From Onthophagus taurus (taxonomy: Eukaryota; Arthropoda; Insecta; Coleoptera; Scarabaeidae), in contig NC_091967.1 in assembly GCF_036711975.1 (NCBI RefSeq), positions 28,644,001-28,708,000 on the forward strand: a stretch of 64,000 nt of DNA, read 5' to 3'. A program made the position numbers and the translations under genes. Below are positions 20,444 through 30,097 of this stretch, piece by piece. Positions within the stretch are counted from its first letter, which is position 1; the number at the start of each line of letters is the position of its first letter. The notes below the pieces were generated by a model. It saw only the letters and a list, made by a program, of their open reading frames with translations. It did no database searches and was not told the DNA's origin.

Positions 20444-22090
20444 TTAGAAAGAAAACCTAATTTTAGAATTTTTTTTTGGTTTTACCATCATTTTAGCTTT
20501 CCTCAAAGATTCTTTTTTCCACCTATCCCAACGCACTCCTTCGTGAGACTTTGTTCGTTCTTTATAATAAAATCCATTTAAATTGCTTTCAAAACAATAA
20601 TAAAACCACCACCCACTTTTATAGATACTGGCACATTTATCATAAAAGGAGTCCTGATGATCGAAGGTGGTGAAATTCATGTTATTATGATAGGAAAGAG
20701 AATCGCTAGCTGTTCCATTATAATTTCCAATTGTCAGTCGATAATTTTCAGTTTCATTTCCAATTTTAAATGTTCCATATTCGACCCAGCTTTTCTTCTC
20801 ATCGAAACTTTCCAATTCTACTCGCAATTTTAGCTCGTTTTGATGCTATAATAGATGTATGAAATTATTTCCAATCCAGAATTCTTTACTTAAATCGCCA
20901 AAACCATGTTTATAGTCGTTCCAGAATCTATAAAAAGTTTCTTGGTACTGGAAATTACCCCGTCTTTGAATCACCAACCAACCGTTTTCGCATAACTTTG
21001 TAGCGTTGTCTAAACTTGCATAAAACTTAGACGTAAGAGAAAGTCTTTTAATTGAATTTAAAGATGTGTAATCAAAACATTCTGGTAAAATAAATTCTGT
21101 CTTCCGTTTTATTCGTATTTTCTGACTTATTACATTTTTCAATCAATAATAGTATACTCACGTTTTGAAATTTAAAATTTTCGCGTAAAACGTTTTCAAT
21201 GTCGTTCTTTTCTAAGGAATTTATTAAATTTTCTGTGTTATTTTCCACTTTATTTGTTTTATTTAAAACTTTCTCGAAAACTTCATTTTCCTCAAACTTA
21301 TTATTGATTTGTTTAACGGAGTTTTCTCTTATATTAATTTTTGTTGATTTGTCATCAAGTTTTGACGGAGTTTGATTCAGTGTTGAGTGTAAATCGTTGA
21401 ATTTAACCTTTAGAAACTCTTCCTCTGCTACTTTCAATTTATTATAGCCATCAAATAATTTTTGAATTTTTAAATTTTGAGATTTGACATTTTCATTTAA
21501 AACATTTCCAACGTTTTCAACATTATTTAATTTATTTAAAACTTGTTCTAACTCTTCATTTTGCTTGTTTTCCTCTAATTTATTATTGATTCGTGAACGT
21601 TCTAATTTTTCTTCTAACTCATTTATTTTAGTTTCAACCCTGAATAAAAAAAATACTACAATATATTTTTTTGTAATTATTAAATGTTCATTATTACTTG
21701 CTAATAATGCTTATTTTTTCATGAAGGAATGATAACTTATTAATCGATAGCTGAAGAGTACTGAGTAATGTATGAAAAAAAGGTTGATATGAACCAATTT
21801 CATCACACCTCGTTGTTTTTTCTCCTAAAATAGAAATAATCATTAAAATTATTTTTTAACATATCGTTAAAAAACATCGTTAATTGGAACATTAAGACAC
21901 TTTAAGATAACCTACTGATGTGAAAAATTTATTCAATTTGTAAATAATACTAACCCAACTCGGAAATAGATTTTTTAATTTCGGCAATGTCACTCACTAA
22001 TGTTTTTATGAAAATTGGAGAATAGTGCACTTGTGTTTTGGCAACTTGACTAAAAATTAGAATAAGTAAGAAGGTCTTCATCTTCACCAT
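20444..22090 (-). pseudogene. Secreted fibrinogen-related protein (FREP) gene, four exons, one in-frame TAG
   Basis: Exons on the minus strand are 22090-21955, 21824-21698, 21639-21162 and 21121-20444. All splice borders are GT-AG and the phases agree (1, 2, 0). Exon 1 encodes a signal peptide (MKTFLLILIFSQVAKT). Exon 3 is a lysine/asparagine-rich coiled coil of about 160 residues. Exon 4 is a full fibrinogen C-terminal domain: [33 protein letters not shown], then LRVELE, Ca-site region FDHQDS, cysteines in DKCA and FYYC, and WDRWKKE. Domains of this type bind glycans in innate immunity in arthropods and molluscs. Codon 339 of 473 (20846-20848) is TAG, in frame, inside the domain. Intron 3 is only 40 bp. 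The reading could be a pseudogene, a null allele or a base-call error. Confidence 0.85.
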
Positions 22091-22526
22091 TACATTAATG
22101 AATAATAAATGACTTATCTGTAACATGTTACGGTTTTATTTATAACTATCGCCGTCGCCGTCAATCTGATACTGAAATTCTTGTTTTTATTATTTTTATT
22201 TTCTTTACAATCTTGTTTATTAATTAAATCTTTATCTGTATCATTAATCCTCATATTTTCATGATGAATTGTATCATTAACTTGTCCATTTAAAAAAATC
22301 ATTTAAGTATAACAAATATGTCATTGCTCGGCGTTATTAATACGTATTAATTTAACCCCTAACCGCCCCTTGTCCTAAATATGACACCCTAACAAAATTT
22401 TGTTCTACAAGTTTGATGAACATTTCTTGCTTGTTTTGTCCTAATCAAGATCTTTCGTGCCATAGTAGAGTCGATATGGTGCCTCAACTTGAGAAACGCT
22501 GGCATTATTTTCATCTTTCTGCATCT
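22091..22526. other. Upstream flank of the FREP gene; nothing recognised
   Basis: The first few hundred bases above the FREP start are the likely promoter, but I see no convincing TATA or initiator. A palindrome ATTAATACGTATTAAT lies at about 22337-22352. Confidence 0.4.
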
Positions 22527-22733
22527 TTATAGGAAGGCCAAAGTCCTTGATCCGTAAGTTGCCAAAATTCTTGATTTGTTTGTTAATATCCTGCTCATAA
22601 AGCAGCATGAGTCTTTTGAAAATCTGTTTGACGTTTCGGTTATCATGTTTGAACGTTCTTCAGAAACAAGTTCGAAATGAAGAAATACGAAAGAACATGA
22701 TAACAAGATGACGAGACTTTTGGATTTAGCCAT
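22443..22733 (-). pseudogene. Candidate small secreted protein remnant, unrecognised
   Basis: The frame starts MAKSKSLVILLSCSFVFLHF, a good signal-peptide profile (basic start, hydrophobic core), followed by ELVSEERS. About 30 codons in, a one-base shift opens a second frame without stops to a TAG near 22441, with a charged composition (FKRLMLLYEQDINKQIK, then FGLPIKMQKDENNAS). The combination suggests a real secreted protein of about 95 residues broken by a single-base indel, or an exon-1-like piece. I do not recognise the family. Confidence 0.35.
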
Positions 22734-22834
22734 GAATAAATAATTAACCCTTTCACTGCTCTAGACGGATATATCATCAAACATTTTCTGTGACTTTCAC
22801 GCTCAAAACTCATTCTTACGCAAAAAATTACTAA

Positions 22835-23195
22835 ATTTGTAATAAGTATAAGTATAGTAGGGTATCAAATTGTTCTCTTCTTTTCTTTCTGCGAATCTCA
22901 AAACAGTGAAGTCCGTAAATTACGTCTGATACTCTGCGGGCGTTTTTGTTTTGATGTGATCAAACAAAGGTTCGTTGCCATTCTGGATGAAACTGTTTTG
23001 AGTTGATGCTGGAGACTCATGTACATGAGAATTTTGTATTTCTAATGATACTATTTCCACCGAGGAAGAGACGGTGGCATTGTTTTCAGATTCACTGTAC
23101 CCGAGGAGTCTTTTTCTCTTGGAACAGCATACACTGAAGACTGTGTTTCATCTATTGTATGGGACACAGCTGAAGGATTAAAAGCATACATTTTT
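22835..23195 (-). other. Coding-like scrap, unrecognised
   Basis: The minus strand has a stretch of about 60 codons ending at a stop (YSESENNATVSSSVEIV, then HVHESPASTQNSF). A neighbouring frame just upstream reads DAFNPSAVSHTIDETQSSVY. Composition is serine/asparagine-rich, without low-complexity repeats. It may be an exon pair or a decayed exon. No function can be given. Confidence 0.25.
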
Positions 23196-23358
23196 CTCTA
23201 TATCAGAAGACATTTCTATAGTACGCCTGAGAACTGAATCGTTGGACAATGGAATACGTAATAATCAAACATGCACAGTTAGTTTTAATAAATCACAACC
23301 ACAACCAAACCCAAATATTTAAGAACAAAATATTCTTACGATTATTTCAATGTTTATT

Positions 23359-23936
23359 TGTGAAGTCAACAGTGAAAATCACCAACATTTTTTCGATTTT
23401 TCTTGTTTATTTTAGCAACATTTTCGGTTCAAAAGCCGCGTCTTTAGGATCTAATGAAGTTATGGTAAGTTCTGTTTTAAAAATACTTAATCTCTTTGAA
23501 TATTAACTTGATTAATTTGATTAATTTTTATGTCGAATTTATTGAATCCGAATAAGAAAATACGAGCAATACATGGTGACAAAATGATATTAATAAATAT
23601 GTAATCAGCAGATAATTTCTAAATTGCGGTTGGAGGTTATGAATAAAATAATATTTGTATTTTTACACAAATAAGTAGTAATATTTCTTCTTAGGGTTAT
23701 CTTTCACATATGAATTCTGGTAGATTACTTAACCAATCGATTTAACAGGTACACGTTATATAAAAATTGGAAATCATATCAACTGATCTATAATTACATA
23801 CAATATTTGATTTTTAATATATTAACAGGTGAAATGAATGAACAAACTAAATTTGTAATGACATTACCCAGATGTGGTGTCAAGGACAAATTTATACCAG
23901 AGAGTGATACTCGATTAAAAAGATAGGCGCTACAAG
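23359..23936 (+). pseudogene. Matrix metalloproteinase prodomain exons (relic)
   Basis: The last exon-like block (23829-23936) lies between an AG acceptor after a T-rich tract and a GT donor. It encodes MTLPRCGVKDKFIPESD: PRCGVKD is the cysteine switch that keeps MMP zymogens inactive by binding the catalytic zinc. The expected YALQG that follows has TAG in place of the tyrosine codon (23924-23926). A second block (23695-23748) encodes GYLSHMNSGRLLNQ, like the MMP FGYL...SG.L.. segment. A first block ending at the donor at 23465 encodes a hydrophobic, signal-like run (IFSIFLVYFSNIFG). The catalytic domain (HExxHxxGxxH) is not in the window. Retained introns mean a decayed duplicate gene, not a retrocopy. 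Confidence 0.65.
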
Positions 23937-24074
23937 GTAAATTACAATCCATTTATTTTATTTTTGGACATGAAATACATATGCAAATTGAGATGATTTG
24001 AAAAGATGCAATCTTAAATCACATCCTTTCCGTTCAAATATATTTTCCCAATTTTCCAAACTCTACATATGACG

Positions 24075-24187
24075 ATGGCTCATCGGAAACCAGAATCTTT
24101 TAGCTTTATTTTAAGATATAAATCATTATCTAACTTCAATAAATACCCTCGCTGCGATTTTTCAAATTTACACTTTTTTGACATTGT
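24075..24187. repeat. Single partial copy of the ~190-bp repeat
   Basis: The stretch AGAATCTTTTAGCTTTATTT...CGCTGCGATTTTTCAAATTT also occurs in the arrays at 29761-30097 and 33156-33612. Confidence 0.75.
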
Positions 24188-24550
24188 CACGCCTTTCACA
24201 AAAAAAAATTAAAAATACACAAGACAAAACCGGTGTGAAAACAGTAGTAAAAGATAGCAGTAAAAATTTCCGATGATAGCCGAACGCCCATAGACGTCCG
24301 TAATACCGGACACACGGGGGCTCAACTTTTTCGAACAAAAAATCATTACATTACCAAATTAAGAAGTTAATTACAGTATATTAAAAGTAATTAGACGGAA
24401 TTAAAGTACATTTATCACTAATATCAAGGTACAATCAGCAATTTTAATTAAAATAACTGGCTCCAGCTCCCGTGTTAGTTCGAAGATCAGAACCAAACTT
24501 TATATACGCATTCTAGGCATGATAAGAAATATATTTATCGAAAGAAATTT

Positions 24551-25405
24551 CACTTGCAAAGGGTCCGCGGGGGTGAACTACCCCGCAGTAGATTATAATT
24601 TGCTCTACCGCCCTTATTGGTTCAAAGATCCGAACCATACTTTACACAAATCATCTAGACTACATTAGAATCAAATATCCGTTAACAATGTTCACTTGCA
24701 TAAGGACCGCGGGGGTGAACTACCTACCAGTAGATTTTAATTACCCCTACCTCTCTTATTCGGTCGAAGATCAGAGCCAAACTTTACACAAATCATCTAG
24801 ACCACATTAGAATCAAATATCCGTTAATAATTTTCACTTGCATAGGGACTGCGGGGGTGAACTACCCACCAGCAGATTTTAATTTCTCCTACCGCTCCTA
24901 TTTGGTCGAACATCCTAACCAAACTTTACACAAATCATCTAGACTACATTAGAGTCAAATATCCGTTAACAATTTTCACTTGCATAGGGACCGTGGGGGT
25001 AAACTACCCCGCAGTAGATTATAATTACCTCTACCTCTCTTATTCGGTCGAAGATCCGAACCATACTTTACACAAATCATCTAGACTACATTAGAATCAA
25101 ATATCCGTTAACAATTTTCACTTGCATAGGGACCGCGCGGGTGAACTACCCACCAGTAGATTATAATTTGCTCTACCGCCCTTATTGGTTCGAAGATCCG
25201 AACCAAACTTTATATACGCCTTCTAGACATAATAAGAAATATATTTATTGAAAGAAATTCCACTTGCATAGGGACCGCGGGGGTGAACTACCCACCAGTA
25301 GATTTTAATTACCCCTACCGCCCTTATTCGGTGGAAGATCCGAACCAAATTTTGCACAATTCATCTAGACTACTCTAGAATCAAATATCTATTAACAATT
25401 TTCAA
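24551..25405 (+). repeat. Tandem array, six units of 142 bp
   Basis: The word CACTTGCA.A.GG.CCGCGG recurs at 24551, 24693, 24835, 24977, 25119 and 25261, an exact 142-bp spacing. Units share GTGAACTACC, TAGATT.TAATT, TCGAAGATC.GAACCAAACTTT and AATCATCTAGAC. Divergence between units is moderate and there are almost no indels. Confidence 0.92.
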
Positions 25406-25484
25406 CAGTTTTGCAATGTATGTTATTTTAATATTATAAAACTACTTTTGTGGTTAGAGTGAAATTTCATCGCATTTTAATATA

Positions 25485-26191
25485 CAGTGTGTTCCAGGAT
25501 AGATGAAACAACTTTTATAAAATGTAAAATTTTTTCGATATTAATTGTCACCTTTTGGGGTTTAGCCCTGCTTGGTTAAAGACTTATTTTGAACATATTT
25601 TCAAGTTTAAAAAAAAAGTGAGTGTTGATACTGAAGCGAAAACTTCTTGTGCGCCCACAAAAGAAAACAGTTAATCATAGCTAACAGTTAATCAGGTTCA
25701 TTATAACTTTTTTTTTCCTTTAGTGAACACTTCCTGCTGTAAGAAATCTTTTGATTAAACGCCAAGTACTTCTTTTAATTACAGTATTTGTAAATTTTTC
25801 ACTAAATAAAGCAGTAACCATAATTATCGATTTTTCCCCGGTTTCATAACACTAATCACGTAAACTTTTTCCTCTAATATTAACATTGTATTTAAAAAAC
25901 ACTTTAAGTTTACTAAATTACAGTTTGACAGATTAACATTGACAGGAAAGTAATTTTGTTTTTCCATATATGGGTTTTTACCAACGTTGTCCCATCATTC
26001 CGAAAATTTGCACATGGTCATAGTTTTTCATTCTGAACAAAACTTCTTAGTAACACTTTCACGTACTGTAAACAGAAAAGGTACTTTAGCTGCCACAAAA
26101 AGAGTTTTTCTTTCTCTGTCAAGCCTCACTTGTTTTTTAAAAATTGATAATATTTTTTATAAGAGTCGTGTAACCTACCGTGGACACACTG
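25485..26191. mobile_element. Mariner-type non-autonomous element inside the foldback element
   Basis: The ends CAGTGTGTTCCAGGATAG and (inverse) CAGTGTGTCCACGGTAGG are flanked by TA on both sides (25483-25484 and 26192-26193). Interior is AT-rich without a transposase ORF. Confidence 0.7.
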
Positions 26192-26462
26192 TATACAATA
26201 TAAAATATTATGTTTAATGTATATTAAATAGTTACTACCTATATGTGTAATCTACTATGCTATTTTACTTATACGGGTGTCTCATGTAACTGGACGTGAC
26301 ATTTTGACGGTTTCTCGTTTAAAATATTTTTACAATTAACTCCGATTGATAATCTTTTGGTTTACTAGGTTTAATTTAATAAAAATACCAACAAAACAAA
26401 AAATGAAACAATGAAAACAAAAATTTTATGACAAAAAATAGATTTGGATAAAAAATATAAAT

Positions 26463-26790
26463 TCTACTGGTAGGTTCATCCCCGCGGTCCCTACACTAGT
26501 GAAAATTGTTAACGGATATTTGATTCTAATGTAGTCTACAAGATTTCTGTAAAGTTTGGTTCGGATTTTCGACCGAATAGGTAATTAAAATCTACTGTAG
26601 GGTAGTTCACCCCCGCGGTCCCTATGCAAGTGGAATTTCTTTCGACAAATATATTTCTTATCATGTCTAGAAGGCGTATATAAAGTTTGGTTCGGATCTT
26701 CGAACCAATAAGGGAGGTAAAGCACATTATAATCTATTGGTGGGTAGTTCACCCCCGCGGACCCTTTGCAAGTGGAATTTCTTTCGATGA
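26463..26790 (-). repeat. Inverted tandem units of the right foldback arm
   Basis: Three units in opposite orientation to the left array. Unit landmarks TGCAAGTG (or CACTAGTG) end at 26501, 26632 and 26774, so one spacing is again 142 bp and one is shortened to 131 bp. Confidence 0.85.
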
Positions 26791-26880
26791 ATTTCTTATC
26801 ATGCCTAGAATACGTATATAAAGTTTGGTTCTGATGTTCGCCAGTTATTTTAATTAAAATTGCTGATTGTACCTTGATAT

Positions 26881-28060
26881 TAGTGATAAATATATTTTAA
26901 TTTTGTCTAATTACTTTTAATATACTGTAATTAACTACTTAAGTTGATTATGTAATGTTTTTTTGTTCGAAAAAAATGAGACCCCGTGTGTCCGGTATTA
27001 CGGACGTCAATGGGCGTTCGGGTATCATCGGAAATTTTTACTGCTATCTTTTACTGCTGCCTTCACACCGGTCAAGACAAAATGGTAAATAATTCCCAGA
27101 TTCACAACGTAGGTCCTCGTCCAGCTCAGTGAAGACAAGGTGGGTATTTTTCAAGGCGCCACACAGTTTCCTCCTACGTTGTACACGAAGCGTGACGTGG
27201 GATATTAATAATAGGAAATTATAAACAATTACACAAGAACAAAGATATTGATAATAATCAAAAACGAATGTATAAGTTTAAATAAAAAAAATAATTAAGC
27301 GCCAAAATTAACAATAAAATAAAAATAAGCAAACTGAAAATAAAGATATTAGCAAAAAAAAAATGAATTTAAATAAAAACAAATTAAAAACGCGATTACG
27401 CTATTAAACCCGATCAATCCCGTACGATTGAGCTCAAACTGAAATCGAATACCAAAAAAAAAATAACGAATATTAGTGATAAATATATTTTAATTTCGTC
27501 TAATTACTTTTAATATACTGTAATTAACTTCTTAAGTTGATTATGTAATGTTTTTTTGTTCGAAAAAAATGAGACCCCGTGTGTCCGGTATTACGGACGT
27601 CAATGGGCGTTCGGGTATCATTGGAAATTTTTACTGCTATCTTTTACTGCTACCTTCACACCGGTCAAGACAAAATGGTAAATAATTCCCTGATTCACAA
27701 CGTAGGTCCTCGTCCAGCTCAGTGAAGACAGGGTGGGTATTTTTCAAGGCGCCACACAGTTTCCTCCTACGTTGTACACGAAGCGTGACGTGGGATATTA
27801 ATAATAGGAAATTATAAACAATTACACAAGAACAAAGATATTGATAATAATCAAAAAAGAATGTATAAGTTTAAATAAAAAAAAATAATTAAGCGCCAAA
27901 ATTAACAATAAAATAAAAATAAGAAAACTGAAAATAAAGATATTAGCAAAAAAAAAATGAATTTAAATAAAAACAAATTAAAAACGCGCTTACGCTATTA
28001 AACCCGATCGATCCCGTACGATTGAGCTCAAACTGAAATTAAATACCAAAAAAAAATAAC
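26881..28060 (+). repeat. Direct tandem duplication, unit 593 bp
   Basis: 26881-27473 and 27474-about 28060 are the same sequence with few substitutions and small A-run length changes. Each unit holds the outer part of the right foldback arm plus about 390 bp that looks LTR-like (AGCTCAGTGAAGACA.GGTGG and CAAGGCGCCACACAG). No coding sequence. Confidence 0.9.
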
Positions 28061-29064
28061 GAAATAAATAATACAAACGTGCTAATATTGTTTACTTGTA
28101 CAAAGAAATTAATAAAAAAGAATGAGGCGCAGAAATAAGGTAAAAAAAGACTAATAACCGTAAGTAAAAAAAAATGATAAATGTAAGTGTAATAATAATA
28201 ATTCTTTTTTTTTTTCTTTTCAATCTCACCCTTCTTCCTGTTTATTCTTTCTTTTTTAGATGACTTAAAGATGGTTCTGGTTTTCAGCGACAGCGACGTA
28301 ATCCGGAACTTTTTGTTGGAATCGGAATGTTATGTCTTGACGAAGAAGGACAGGAAAACTGCAATAACCATCTGGATTCCAGAAGGAAATATTATTTTTT
28401 TTTGTTTATTGACTTCAATCAAATTCGATTAAGGATCTTCGACCAATTCCCAAAATAAATGGATTTACTTCTCGTTAAGAGACCCAATCAGAGAAAAAGC
28501 CTAAGTTAAATTGACAAAAAAAAGGAACAAATAATATAAGGAACGCACGAATTTGTTGTTTTAAATAATATAAAGAATTACCAGGGAAGGTAAAAGGAGA
28601 GTAAAAAAAATGGTACCTACCTCAGATGGTCGAGGCTTTAACCAGTAATAAGATTTTTATGAAACACAAAATATCCGGAAATATCCGAAGAAATTGAGGT
28701 AATCGAAATAAATCGATACCAAAATTATTATTGGATGATAAGATAAATCTCGATGAAACGGAAAGGTAATTTGACCACGTAATAAAACTTTAAAAAAAAT
28801 GGGAATCCCAAAACCAAAATAAATCAAAAAAACCAAAATACATCCGACGTGGATACACGCTGGTTACCAAAAAGGACCGGAAAACTCTAGAAAACCTTCA
28901 CATCACCCCCACGCAACCATCCAAGAACACGTATTCTCTCTCACAAAACGTCACTTAACAAAAAAAAGAAAAAGGGAAAAGGAATAAAAGTTCCAGATAT
29001 ACGCCGCTGAAATAAAAAAAAAAACAAATTAATAAACATAAATATATACTTTTTTATTTTTTTT
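28061..29064. other. AT-rich stretch, one exon-like ORF
   Basis: A pyrimidine tract ending in TTTTTTAG precedes a 40-codon open stretch (about 28272-28390) reading MVLVFSDSDVIRNFLLE and KKDRKTAITIWIPEG. I do not recognise it. A weaker echo of KKDRKT occurs near 28880. The rest is A-rich with no supported feature. Confidence 0.3.
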
Positions 29065-29307
29065 TTACGTTTGTTTTACTTACAAGAAAGTGGCGTATAC
29101 CAAATAGAATGTAATAGTTGTCAAGCCACATATATCGGAGAGACTGGACGAAATTTCAAAACTAGAATCAAAGAACATCTAACAAAAGAAAATTCGGCAT
29201 TCGACATAAATTTTAATAATTACGATTTCGATATAGAAAAAAATACAAAAATTTTACACGAGAGGAATAAAGGCTATTTATTAGAAATATTGGAAATGTA
29301 CAAGTAA
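29065..29307 (+). pseudogene. Penelope-like element GIY-YIG endonuclease fragment
   Basis: It reads GVYQIECNSCQATYIGETGR..KTRIKEH, the GIY-YIG nuclease core with the CxxC insertion typical of Penelope-like retroelements. The conserved tail (KILHERNKGYLLEILEMYK) follows. RT is missing, so this is a 3' remnant. It resembles the longer Penelope ORF at the right edge of the window. Confidence 0.85.
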
Positions 29308-29499
29308 GTTGTAAAAGTTTATATATTCTCGAAATAGTACTTGTGTTATTTTATTTTAAGAAATGAGATGTTAAGTCATTGTGTTCGTATAAAGATGTGT
29401 GGTATTTGTTTTAACTTTTAAGTAATAATTTGACGTAAGATACAAACTAAATAAGGAATTTTCTATTTTAACGTGTAAACCTTTTAATATGTAGGTGTC

Positions 29500-29545
29500 T
29501 TCTGAAGATGATAATTTAATTACCGAAACCGGTCAAGACAAAAAT
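29500..29545 (+). repeat. Penelope-type terminal motif
   Basis: About 190 bp after the GIY-YIG stop comes CTGAAGATGATAATTTAATT followed by ACCGAAACCGGTCAAGACA. The CTGAAGA...CGAAACCGGTC layout is often found at Penelope-like element termini and resembles a degenerate hammerhead ribozyme core. The ACCGGTCAAGACAAAA string is also present at 27078 and in the next tandem unit. Confidence 0.55.
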
Positions 29546-29760
29546 AAACAAAAAAGATATCACTTTGTATATGATCATTTTATTCTAAATAAATATATAC
29601 ATTTAAATTCCCGAAACTAATTAATGAACAACTAAAAATGAAATTAATAAAATAACCAAAACTTTATGCAACCCAATCTACACTGATAACAAATAAATCA
29701 CATCAGAAATGAACACAAAAGAAAAATTAAATCAAGGAGAGACAAAAAAAAACGTAACAA

Positions 29761-30097
29761 CATATTGAAGTATGTTTCATCCCAACACCTTCTCATTAAA
29801 ACAAATTTCCCCAAACTTTTTTCAAATTCTATCTACCTATTTCGATGACTTGTCATAAACTAGAATCTTTTAGCTTTATTTTAAGATATAAATCATTATC
29901 CAACTCCAATAAATACTCCCGCTGCGATTTTTCAAATTTGCACTTTTTTAGCATATTGGAACATATTTCATCCCAACACCTTCTCATTAAAACAAATTTT
30001 CACAAACTTTTTTCAAATTCTCTCTACCTATTTCGATGACTGTAAGCTTTATTGTAAGATATAAATCATATTCCAACTCTAATAAATTTCCCCGCAG
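29761..30097. repeat. ~190-bp tandem repeat array, left part
   Basis: The word CATATTG.A..AT.TTTCATCCC begins units at about 29761 and 29951. Each unit contains CCTTCTCATTAAAACAAATTT, CTACCTATTTCGAT and GCTGCGATTTTTCAAATTT. The array is cut by a LINE and resumes at about 33156. Confidence 0.85.

Larger units (their letters stand above)
24231..27084. mobile_element. Foldback-like element with long inverted, tandem-repeat arms
   Basis: The outer ends ACCGGTGTGAA... (left) and ...TTCACACCGGT (right) begin two arms that match in inverse orientation for about 300 bp. The arms then continue into tandem repeats, six units in the left arm and three in the right. The middle (25406-26462) has no transposase and holds another small element. 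Long arms made of tandem repeats are the layout of foldback-type elements and of Galileo-like P-superfamily elements. Which one applies cannot be decided, because no transposase is present and no target duplication could be fixed. Confidence 0.65.

Noticed and set aside
22741..22760. TTAACCCTTTCACTGC, resembling a piggyBac end
   Set aside because: No matching inverse end with TTAA was found within a plausible distance; a similar word at 34190 lacks a partner too.
23249..23506. Single 85-codon + strand ORF as an independent gene
   Set aside because: Its first half is low-complexity and non-conserved; only the part from about 23359 to the donor at 23465 fits, as the leader exon of the MMP relic.
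24231..27084. CRISPR-like array because of regular 142-bp spacing
   Set aside because: Units are continuous 142-bp tandem repeats with no repeat/spacer alternation, in a eukaryotic genome, and appear inverted in a second arm.
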